Below are positions 7,557-16,413 of a stretch of 64,000 nucleotides of DNA, in pieces. Position 1 is the first letter of the stretch, and every line of letters starts with the position of its first letter. Both the position numbers and the translations under genes were made by a program. The stretch is taken from assembly GCA_963825405.1 (NCBI GenBank), contig CAWGTB010000012.1:62001-126000 (forward strand), written 5' to 3'. The notes beneath the pieces were generated by a model that was not told where the DNA came from, did not search any database, and was given only the letters and a program-made list of their open reading frames with translations. The DNA comes from JACPNO01 sp963825405 (GTDB lineage Bacteria > Acidobacteriota > Terriglobia > Bryobacterales > Bryobacteraceae).

Positions 7557-10034
7557 ATGAAGAGTCTCCTTCTCTTTGTCGCCTGCCTTCCGGCTCTCGC
7601 TAATACTACTAGCGAATCCGCGCTGGCAATTCTAGAAAATCGATGCGCGGCCTGCCACGGGCAAGCCCAAACCTCGGGCTTCGACATTAGACAGCGCGAA
7701 ACCGTCTTAAAAGGCGGAAAGCGCGGCCCCGCTGTCGTACCCGGTAAAGCCGAAGACAGCCTGCTCTACAAAGCTGTGGCGCATATCGGCGACGTGCAGA
7801 TGCCTCCTGGCAAGCAGCTTGCGTCGGAGGAAGTCGAAACGCTTCGCGCCTGGATCAACGCAGGCGCTATTTGGGATGCTCCGGCAATCGGTTCGACGTG
7901 GTGGGCCTTCAAGCCACCAAGCAAGCGGCCGGTTCCGCAGGTTTCCGATCCAATCTGGGATCGTAACCCGGTGGATGCCTTCCTCTGGGCAAAATGGCGC
8001 GAGAAAGGGCTGAAGCCGGTACCTGCGGCCGACCGCAGAACCTATATCCGGCGGGCATACCTGGACCTGCATGGTCTGCCTCCCTCAACGGCGGAGGTCG
8101 AAGAGTTCATCGAAGGACACCGCCCCGGATGCTTACGAGAAACTGATCGACCGGCTGCTCGCATCGCCGCGTTACGGCGAGCGGTGGGGCAGGCATTGGC
8201 TGGATGTGGTGCGGTACGCCGATACGGGCGGCTTCGAGACTGACATGTACTACCGCAATGCCTGGCGATACCGCGACTACGTCATCAAGTCGTTTAATGA
8301 CGACAAGCCGTATGACCGGTTCGTGCAGGAGCAGATCGCCGGAGATGAGCTCTGGCCGGATGACTTGGAACTGGCGGGCGGTTACGACATCCCTGCGGAG
8401 AAACTGAAGCATCTGGAAGCGCGCATCGGCACCGGGATGTACACCATTGGGACGACGTATCATGAAGCCGCTTTGAACGGCGCCCAACTTCGCTACGAAT
8501 GGCTGTCCGACGCGGTGGATACCACGGGAGAGGCGTTTCTAGGGCTGACACTTACGTGCTCGCGGTGCCACGATCATAAATTTGATCCCTTGACGCAACG
8601 CGACTACCACCGCATGATGGCCATCTTCGCCGGGAGCGAAGAGCGCGAAATACCGGTGATCAGCAAAATGGATCTGTTCGGCTTCAAGTCCGGTTATCCA
8701 AGTAATCTTCGCGTTGAGGAATACAAGGAGGCTATCGAGCGCATTGAACAGCGCTCGCGCGACCGTGCCATCGAGGAAATCGAGAGTAAATTTTCCCCGG
8801 AGATCGTCAAAGCATACCAAGTGCCGCTGAAAGATCGCACACCGAAACAGATGGAGGCTGCGGCGGCGCTGGAAAGGGCGCTCACATTAGCCGGCCTGCG
8901 CGAGAACGCCGCCGGAAAGATGTTCGTGCCGGAGTACACTCCGCAGGAAAAAGACGAGCGCGAGCGCCTGATTTACGAGCTCGGCAAGGCTGCCCTGGAA
9001 GCGCATCCCACTTTTCCGAGCGCCACGGTTCTGGCGCACGCCGACGTCATTCCGGATGTGTATATGACCTCCCGTGGCGATTTCCATCCCGCGGGCGCCA
9101 AAGTAGGGCCTGGATTCCCACGCGTTCTGGGCGGTGTGCGGGATCTGGAAGAGCCGACTTGATCGTCCTTTTGTTCCCGAAAGGCGGCGAGCCCTAGCTT
9201 TGTGGCTCACCAAGCCGGATCACCCGCTCACGGCGCGAGTCATCGTGAACCGCGTATGGTACTGGCATTTCGGCAAGGGGATCGTCGGCACGCCCAGCGA
9301 CTTTGGCCGCCAGGGCGAGCCACCGACTCACCCTGAGCTGCTCGACTGGCTGGCATGCAATTTCACAGAGAATGGCTGGAGCATCAAGAAACTGCACCGG
9401 CTGATCATGTTGTCGAACGCCTACCGCATGTCCAGCCAGCCCGACGAGAACAATACCCGGATCGATTCCTCAAACCAATATCTGTGGCGCATGAACCGGC
9501 AGCGCATGGATGCCGAAACGCTGCGTGACTCCGTGCTGGACGTTGCTGGAGTGCTGAATCTGAAGATGACAGGCCGGCCGGTGGTTCCAGAGCTTACCAA
9601 CGAGGAGAAGGCAGGAATGTGGGCGCCGAACCAGTGGCCAGTTTCGCTCGATCCCGCGGAGCGCAACCGGCGCAGCGTCTACCTCTATGTCAAGCGATCG
9701 TTTCCGTTTCCCATGTTCGCCATTTTTGACGTGCCGGATACCGCGGTGAGTTGTCCGCGCCGGGATGTCACCACGGTTGCGCCGCAGGCACTTGGCGCTG
9801 TTGAACAGCGAGTTCATGGAGCAACAGGCTCGAAACCTCGCCGCGCGTGTTCAGAAAGATCATCCGGGTGACCGCGATGCCTGGATTCGCGGCGCATGGC
9901 AACTGGTGCTCAACCGCGATCCGGCGCCGGAGGAAAAAGAGAAAGCACTCTCGTTTCTCATCGCGGGTCACTCGGACTTAGACAAGCTGTGTCTGGTGCT
10001 GCTGAACATGAACGAGTTCCTGTATATCGATTGA
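7557..10034 (+). CDS. PSD1/DUF1549-DUF1553 cytochrome-domain protein (three frameshifts)
   Basis: Planctomycete-type cytochrome protein of about 825 residues split over frames. It opens with the signal peptide MKSLLLFVACLPALANT and a class-I cytochrome domain with one heme motif (CAACHG; MPPGKQL later). DUF1549 (PSCyt2) follows, with the RYGERWGRHWLDVVRYADT block and a second CxxCH (CSRCHDHKFDP). DUF1553 (PSD1) comes last, with HPLTARVIVNRVWYWHFGKG and ending NMNEFLYID. Homology continues through frame changes near 8112, 9158 and 9788, with no sequence lost. The family usually pairs with DUF1501, as here (10-base gap). The role is probably periplasmic electron transfer in carbohydrate or sulfatase loci, but it is unproven. 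A TGTACAAT -10-like box lies at 7462-7469. Confidence 0.8.
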
Positions 10035-10044
10035 GGCTTGAAAT

Positions 10045-11547
10045 ATGAAGACCGCGGATTTGTTAAGCGGATACTGCGAAAAGACCGCATTGGCTTCGTC
10101 GCGCCGTGAGTTTCTGCAGAAAGCCGGGCTTGGATTCGGCATGCTGGGCGCCGGATATCTGCTGGCGCGCGACGCCGACGCGGCCACTCTGCCCAACCCG
10201 GCCATCGAATCCTTTTGCGCCCAAGCCGCCCCACTTCCCCGCCAAGGCAAAGCACGTCATCTTCCTGTTCATGCACGGCGGGCCGAGCCACGTGGACACG
10301 TTCGATCCCGAAGCCTCTGTTGACCGAACTCAACGGCAAGACGCCGCCGCCCAGTTTCGGCAAGGTCGATTTCCAGTTCACCAAAATGGAGAAGGCGCCG
10401 TTGCTGGCGTCGTCCCGCACCTTTCGCAAGTACGGACAGTCCGGTATTGAAATTTCGGACCTGTTCCAACACACCGCCCAGTTTGCCGACGACATGGCGG
10501 TGGTCCGCTCCTGCTATCACGACGGCTTCACCCATGTAATCGGACAGAACTGGATGAACACCGGCTGGGGGAGAGTGGGCCGGCCGAGCGTGGGCTCGTG
10601 GGTGGTTTACGGCCTCGGCAGCGAGAGCGAGAATCTGCCCGCGTTCATGGTGATGCTGGACGGCGGCATCAAAGCCGGGTCGCCGGCTTACGGCTCGGGT
10701 TTCCTGCCGGCTATGTATCAGGGAACGGTGTTGCGCACTGACGGCGCGCCGATTCTGAACGTGAACCGTCCGGCAGGATATCGGCGCCGACGAGCAGCGC
10801 CGGATGCTCGACCTGTTGAGCTGGTACAACGAGCGGCACTATCGAAGACACGCCGCGACGATTCCGATCTGGCTGCCCGCATGAATTCGTATGAGCTGGC
10901 GTTCAAGATGCAAATGTCTGTGCCCGATCTGGCCGACCTGTCCAAGGAAACATCGGCCACGCGAAAGCTCTACGGTCTCGATGAACCGGAAACCGCCGAG
11001 TTCGGAACGCAGTGCCTGATGGCCCGCCGCATGGTCGAGCGCGGTGTGCGTTTCGTCCAACTTTACTCCGGAGGCAACAAGGGCGGCTCGGTGGGTTGGG
11101 ACGGCCACAATCAGTGCGATCAGAACCACACGGTGATGGCGCGAAAGGTGGACAAGCCGATTGCCGGCCTGCTGGCCGATCTGAAATCGCGCGGCCTGCT
11201 CGAAAGTACGCTGGTGGTGTGGGGCGGCGATTTCGGCCGTACGCCTTTCACCAACGGCGTCGAAGGCGGCGGAGTGGGACAAGCCGGCCGCGACCACAAC
11301 CCTTACGGGTTCTCCGTGTGGATGGCGGGCGGTGGCATCCAGGGCGGCAAGGTCATCGGCGCCACCGACGAGATTGGCCTGCGCGCCACCGAGGACAAAG
11401 TCCACGTGCATGACCTGCATGCCACGATTCTCTACGCTGCTGGGCCTCGACTACCAGAAGCTGACATACCATTTCCAGGGCCGCGACTTCCGGCTGACCG
11501 ATGTCGGCGGCCAGAACAACCTGGCGCCGCGCCTAACCAAGGGATAA
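10045..11547 (+). CDS. DUF1501 Tat-exported protein (about five frameshifts)
   Basis: DUF1501 family, partner of PSD1 proteins and related to the alkaline-phosphatase/sulfatase fold; the substrate is unknown. The N-terminus has a Tat-like signal (SSRREFLQKAGLGFGMLGAG). Family blocks follow in order: VIFLFMHGGPSHVDTFDP, DMAVVRSCYHDGFTH, GWDGHNQCDQNH, TLVVWGGDFGRTP, GRDHNPYGFSVWMAGGGIQG, LLGLDYQKLTYHFQGRDFRL. The coding frame changes near 10220, 10312, 10779, 10850 and 11437; between 10779 and 10850 it is shifted and then restored. Nothing is deleted and full-length homology is kept (about 500 residues), so I suspect sequence error more than decay. It ends with TAA 11545-11547, just before the next cytochrome gene. 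Confidence 0.8.
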
Positions 11548-11595
11548 CGCTTTCTGCCTGTTCGCCTGAAAGTCGTTGCCAAGCTCCTCTGGCTG

Positions 11596-13473
11596 GTGCC
11601 GGTGTGCTCGCTGGCGAACTCCGGCGATGCGCAGTATACGGGACCCGAGTCGTGCGCCGTATGTCATCAGGATGTCGCCCGCGCCCAGAGCAAGACCGCG
11701 ATGGCGATGACCTGGCACGGGCGGGACACCAAACTGCTGCCTCTGCACTACGACGCTCGGGTAACGGAGGGTCCCGATCCGTCTCTTTCCTATCAGATCC
11801 AACGCTTGGCGGACCAGTTCATGTACTCGACCGCCACGCCCGACGGAACCAAGACCAGCCTTCCCATTGAGGTGATCATGGGTGGGAAACGTCACGGTCT
11901 CGGGTTTCTCACCCGAATCGATCGTCTCGGCGATATCCCGCTACATCGGCCGGCTCTCATTCAAGCACGATACTTCTGGAGCGGAGCGCACGATTCACTC
12001 GTGCTGGCTCCTGGAACGCCAATCGAAAAGCCACATTCACAAGAAACGTCCTTTGGCCTGGTGCTGGATCCTGCCTTTGAGGAGAAATGCCTCCGTTGTC
12101 ACGGTCAACCCAACGCGTTCGGCGCGGGCAGGGCGGGTGGAGTCCATTGCGAAAGCTGCCACGGGCCTGGATCGAAGCACGTTGAATCGGTACGCAACGG
12201 AAATGCAAGCTCGGGAATCATCAACCCGAAAAAACTGGCTCCCGAAGCGAAGATCGCGATTTGTGCTGAATGTCATGCTGGGTCGGGTAAGGTATCCGAT
12301 CCTTTCCCTGACGATCTCCTCATTGCCAACCAAGTCACTGCGCTGCAGAATTCCGAGTGTTTTATCCAGAGTGCCAAGGCCCTTAGCTGTACCCGTTGTC
12401 ACGATGCTCACGCGGATTCGATCGACGAGAACGCATCCCTGAAGACCTGTCTCGGATGCCACTCCACATCGGCGAAACCACAGGCCGCCCTTTGCCCTGT
12501 CAACTCGCGGAGTGGGTGCATCGCTTGCCACATGCCGTCCATCGACCGGGGGCCGCTGCATTTGGTTGACCACTGGGTACGGGTTCATCCCACTCGGGAC
12601 CCGAGAGTTGCCGCCAACGGCAAAACGGTGAGGTCCCAGGTCCCGCCGCAGCGCGAGTTCCTGCGTATCATTCGCACTCGTGAACGGTCAGACGCAGAGA
12701 AGGCCATGCAGCGACTGGCGGCGGGAGAGGCATTCTTTAATGTCGCTCGCGACATTTCCGTGGATTCTTCGGCCAGTGTTGGCGGCTATGCCGGCGAGAA
12801 GTGGCTTGCGAAGCTGGATCCGGCGTTCGCTACCACGGCGGCAAGCCTGCAATACGGCCAGACCAGCGGAATTATTGGTGCTGGTGACCGTTGGATGATC
12901 GTGCAGCGGGTACCGCGCGATTTCAAGTGGGACGCCGATCAGCTTCTGAAAGAAGCTAAGGAGCTAGCCGCCCGCGGCGACCGCGAGGGTGCTCTCGAGA
13001 AATGCCGGCAAGCGCTGAGAATCTATCCTTCGTTCTTGCGCGCTTTGAGACTTAGCGGAATGTTGTTCGCGCAAACGGGTGATGTCCGCCGCGCCGTGTA
13101 TGTGTTGCAAGGCGCTACGCGGCTTTACCCGGATGACGCCGGCGCCCAGTTTGACTTCGCGCTCGTGCTGGGCCATTTGGGCCGGCACGCAAAAGAAATC
13201 CAGGCCTACAGGCGTGCCATTGAACTGGGACCGGATCTTGTTTCCGCGTACCTGAACCTTGGCCAGGCTCTTTCCTCAACCTTTGATGGGCGGAGCGCAA
13301 TCGCTGTTGTCCGCCAGGGGCTGCGAATCAATCCTCTTTCGGCTGAACTGTACTTTGCGTTGAGTCGCCTGCTGGCGCAGGCCGGTGATGCGCCCGGCGC
13401 GGACCAGGCCATGGCGCTCGCGAAGAAGATCGATCCTTCGCTCGTCCCAAGGGCTCTGGAAATAAGCCCCTGA
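11596..13473 (+). CDS. Heptaheme c-type cytochrome with C-terminal TPRs
   Basis: A 625-residue protein with seven CxxCH heme sites: CAVCH, CLRCH, CESCH, CAECH, CTRCH, CLGCH and CIACH. The last is CIACHMP, the ending usual for cytochrome c554/NrfA-like multiheme folds. After residue about 430 come three or four TPRs. No catalytic residues for nitrite or hydroxylamine are identifiable; a role as periplasmic electron carrier or scaffold is inferred. The start is doubtful: GTG 11596 lies inside a hydrophobic run (KVVAKLLWLVPVCSLA) that reads upstream in frame to 11548 and looks like the true signal peptide, but no ATG/GTG/TTG precedes it there. A base error in the original start near 11554 is possible. 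It follows the DUF1501 gene in the same direction. Confidence 0.8.
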   Translation: MPVCSLANSGDAQYTGPESCAVCHQDVARAQSKTAMAMTWHGRDTKLLPLHYDARVTEGPDPSLSYQIQRLADQFMYSTATPDGTKTSLPIEVIMGGKRHGLGFLTRIDRLGDIPLHRPALIQARYFWSGAHDSLVLAPGTPIEKPHSQETSFGLVLDPAFEEKCLRCHGQPNAFGAGRAGGVHCESCHGPGSKHVESVRNGNASSGIINPKKLAPEAKIAICAECHAGSGKVSDPFPDDLLIANQVTALQNSECFIQSAKALSCTRCHDAHADSIDENASLKTCLGCHSTSAKPQAALCPVNSRSGCIACHMPSIDRGPLHLVDHWVRVHPTRDPRVAANGKTVRSQVPPQREFLRIIRTRERSDAEKAMQRLAAGEAFFNVARDISVDSSASVGGYAGEKWLAKLDPAFATTAASLQYGQTSGIIGAGDRWMIVQRVPRDFKWDADQLLKEAKELAARGDREGALEKCRQALRIYPSFLRALRLSGMLFAQTGDVRRAVYVLQGATRLYPDDAGAQFDFALVLGHLGRHAKEIQAYRRAIELGPDLVSAYLNLGQALSSTFDGRSAIAVVRQGLRINPLSAELYFALSRLLAQAGDAPGADQAMALAKKIDPSLVPRALEISP

Positions 13474-13476
13474 GCG

Positions 13477-14409
13477 TCACACTTCCACCACGTCGGTGAG
13501 CACCGGGCTATCACGCGTCGGGAATTGGGCAGGCAACGGTATCGTGACTTTGCCCGAGGCTGCCCACTCGATGCCGCGCGCCAGCAGCGTTTGAAAGCCC
13601 GCGCACTGGCAATTCGGATTCTTCTGGTCGCGCCAGGTGTGGCCGAGCATCGTCACATAGATGCGTCCCCGGTCCCAGTTTCTGACCCAGTCCATTGGCT
13701 CGCGACGGTGCGAATCTTTCGAATATGCGTAGGTCAATATGCGAAGTTCATTTTTTATTGCGCCGTGCCTGGGGTTTGCCGGCGCATGTTGGCCATGAGT
13801 CAACTGCTCCATCGGATGCATCCACTGCTTGGGCATACCGAGCGTGATCGGATGACGCGCATCCCTCATCGTCATCACAAAATCGTGGGCGGCCCCGTGC
13901 CCGGGCGGCAGTTCCTGCTCCGCAGGCACGACAACCACTCTCTCCTTTTCGTCAACGATCAATGCGGGTCCAAACGAAATATCACGCCAGCCTAAGCCGA
14001 TCATTTCGTTGTAGGCATCCCACTTCAGGAACGCATTATTCGAGGCGTGATAGCTGACGAAACCACCTCCCTTCGACAGATAGGCTTCGAATGACTTTTC
14101 AACGCTCCGCGGCCAGCGGACGCCGTCCGGAAGATGACCGCCGTTGAAGTTATTCACAACGACGTCGTAGTTGCGGAAGCCCGGTTGCCAGGCTTGCCAG
14201 TCGGCCGCCGGCGCGTCCTTGCCAGGTGAAGTCGCAACATCCACCGCGAACCTTCCAGTCGCTTCCAGGACCGACCGGATCACTCGCGTGCCTGCGCGCC
14301 AGTCGTGATTATTAATTCCGTCGACGATCAGAACCGAGAGCTTTGCGCCAGCGCGCGCCAGAGGTGCGGCGAGGGTCACTTTCCCAAAATCCCGGCGGCT
14401 TAGCTGCAC
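13477..14409 (-). CDS. ThuA-domain protein with Tat signal
   Basis: ThuA family (class I glutamine-amidotransferase-like fold; trehalose utilisation protein A type), often found with sugar catabolic and Gfo/Idh genes. 310 residues. I choose GTG 14409 because it opens a Tat signal (QLSRRDFGKVTLAAPLARAG) and is preceded by GGAAGGAAAG at good spacing. The frame stays open upstream to 14598 without such support. Family features: VLIVDGINNHDWRAGTRVI near the start, YDVVVNNFNGG, GGGFVSYHASNNAF, HPITLGMP, and the closing GRIYVTMLGHTWRDQ. It converges with the upstream cytochrome gene (3-base gap) and diverges from the next one. The substrate is unknown. Confidence 0.8.
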   Translation of the reverse strand: MQLSRRDFGKVTLAAPLARAGAKLSVLIVDGINNHDWRAGTRVIRSVLEATGRFAVDVATSPGKDAPAADWQAWQPGFRNYDVVVNNFNGGHLPDGVRWPRSVEKSFEAYLSKGGGFVSYHASNNAFLKWDAYNEMIGLGWRDISFGPALIVDEKERVVVVPAEQELPPGHGAAHDFVMTMRDARHPITLGMPKQWMHPMEQLTHGQHAPANPRHGAIKNELRILTYAYSKDSHRREPMDWVRNWDRGRIYVTMLGHTWRDQKNPNCQCAGFQTLLARGIEWAASGKVTIPLPAQFPTRDSPVLTDVVEV

Positions 14410-14506
14410 GGCTCGTTTCTTTCCTTCCAAGCCAGGATATCCCGACTCCAGGGGATAAGCGATAATGATCGTGATACGCGGCAGCGCGGCATCCTTTTTG
14501 ACAGCC

Positions 14507-16237
14507 ATGGCTGGATTATCATGCCGCATCAGTGTGGTAGCGCTAGTCGCGATAAGCGGCATCTGTACAGGTGCCGGAGAAGGTACGTTTCGCAACACAA
14601 CAAAAGCTACCGCGTATGTGGGATCGAACGTTTGTGCCGGATGCCATCCTTCGGTCTTCGAAAATTACCGTAAGACCGGAATGGGCCGGTCAATGACGTC
14701 AGCCTCCGACCCGGCCGAGCTCGCCAAAATCCCAAAGCCCGTCACGCTCCGGAATGAGGAGCTGAACCGCTATTTTTCGGTCTTCCGTGAAAACGATGCA
14801 ATCTTTCAAAGCGAGTATGAACACGATTCGTCGGGCGAAGTGTTTCGCACGACGAAAAAACTAGAGTTTGCCATCGGCAGCGGAACCAATGGCACGACAT
14901 ATCTGGTGAAGCGCGGCGACTCGCTGTTCGAGGCGCCGCTCAGCTACTACGCGAGGATTGGAAGCTGGGGCTTCTCGCCAGGTTATGAAATGGAAGATGC
15001 GGGGTTCAGCCGGCCCATACAGACGGGTTGTCTCTCCTGTCACAGCGGTCGAGTCGAGCCTGTTCCAAATCGGCCCGGAGCCTACCGGGACCCGGTGTTT
15101 CGGGAACTGGCGATCGGCTGCGAGAACTGCCACGGGCCCGGCCAATTACACGTGAATGAACGAAGCCGGAAGGTGCCGGTGACAGGCAAACTTGACGACT
15201 CGATCGTCAATCCGGCCAAGCTGCCTGGTTGGCTCGCGGATAACATCTGCATGAATTGCCACCAGGGAACCGCTGCTCGAATATTGCAACCGGGCAAGGA
15301 ATATTTGGATTTTCGTCCCGGTACGCCGTTGGACGAAACGGTAGCGATCTTTGAGCCGCCAGCGCAGCCCGGCGCTGCGGTTTCCCCGCTCCTTGAACAT
15401 TACTCGATGATGACGTTGAGTAAGTGTTATCGGGAGAGCAACGGACGGCTGAGCTGTACCACCTGCCACGACCCTCATGTTCAGCCAAGGTCTGAATCCG
15501 CTTCCTACTTTCGCTCCAAATGCCTCGGCTGCCACACTGCCGCCTCTTGCAAGGTGGCTGCCGGCACCCGCGGGGACGATTGCGCAGGCTGTCACATGCC
15601 GAAGGAAAACGTCAGTCAAATCGCTCATTCGGTATTGACGAATCACCGCATCACCTCCAGGAACGACCAGTCACTGCCGAAAGAGGCGTTTCAACGAACG
15701 ACGGAAGAGTTGCCGGACCTGGTCCACTTAAACCGAATTCCAGGTAAGAAGGACAAGGTGCCGGCGATAACGCTACTCCGCGCGTATGGCGAGCTCGCTA
15801 GCTCCCAGCCTCAATACGGCCGCCGATACGTCGAGACCCTGCAGGAGGCTGCAAAGACCAACCCCGACGACCCCGCCGTGTTGTCCGCGCTGGCTTGGCT
15901 CGAAGTAGGAAAGAACACGCCCGAATCAAACTCCAAAGCGATGGACTATCTGGGCCGCGCAATCCAGAGCGGATCTCTATTGGCTAATGACTTCGAGAAG
16001 AGGGCGGAGCAGCTCAATCAAGCTGGCCGGGCGCCGGAGGCGATCGAGGTACTCAAGCGGGGAATCCTCGTTGATCCTTATCACCAGCGTTCCTATAAAG
16101 CCCTCGCCTTGCTCTGCATAGCAGAAAAGCGGTACGAAGAGGCCGTACAAGTCATGAGGCAGGAACTGGACGCTTTCCCGCAAGATTCGTTCATGAGGAA
16201 CCTTCTCAAAAAAGCGGAGGCCGCTTCGCGCCGGTGA
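14507..16237 (+). CDS. Heptaheme c-type cytochrome with C-terminal TPRs
   Basis: A 576-residue protein from ATG 14507 with a signal peptide (MAGLSCRISVVALVAISGIC). Seven CxxCH motifs: CAGCHPS, CLSCHSG, CENCHGP, CMNCHQG, CTTCHDP, CLGCHTA and CAGCHMP. After the first heme comes the family segment NYRKTGMGRSM, and between hemes 1 and 2 a beta-rich domain (IGSGTNGTTYLVKRGDSLFE) that binds no heme. The last 180 residues are TPR-like. A decayed copy lies at 7095-7410, and related proteins are at 11596 and 26815. The upstream open frame to 14465 lacks a signal. It is followed by a large TPR gene (16414) in the same direction. The likely role is periplasmic electron transfer with protein partners; the substrate is unknown. 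Confidence 0.85.
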   Translation: MAGLSCRISVVALVAISGICTGAGEGTFRNTTKATAYVGSNVCAGCHPSVFENYRKTGMGRSMTSASDPAELAKIPKPVTLRNEELNRYFSVFRENDAIFQSEYEHDSSGEVFRTTKKLEFAIGSGTNGTTYLVKRGDSLFEAPLSYYARIGSWGFSPGYEMEDAGFSRPIQTGCLSCHSGRVEPVPNRPGAYRDPVFRELAIGCENCHGPGQLHVNERSRKVPVTGKLDDSIVNPAKLPGWLADNICMNCHQGTAARILQPGKEYLDFRPGTPLDETVAIFEPPAQPGAAVSPLLEHYSMMTLSKCYRESNGRLSCTTCHDPHVQPRSESASYFRSKCLGCHTAASCKVAAGTRGDDCAGCHMPKENVSQIAHSVLTNHRITSRNDQSLPKEAFQRTTEELPDLVHLNRIPGKKDKVPAITLLRAYGELASSQPQYGRRYVETLQEAAKTNPDDPAVLSALAWLEVGKNTPESNSKAMDYLGRAIQSGSLLANDFEKRAEQLNQAGRAPEAIEVLKRGILVDPYHQRSYKALALLCIAEKRYEEAVQVMRQELDAFPQDSFMRNLLKKAEAASRR

Positions 16238-16413
16238 TGCATACGACTACGGTTCTTTTATCTTTAGAATCTGATCGGCCTTGACGTTTCTCAACACCTG
16301 TGTCCCTCCAGACGAGAGCCAAGATTCCTGCGGCTCTTATGACCCAAGTCATCCCGTTCACTCTAACATTCCGTGTGCAAGAATAACGAGAGACGCTAGG
16401 GACACTTGAGCGT

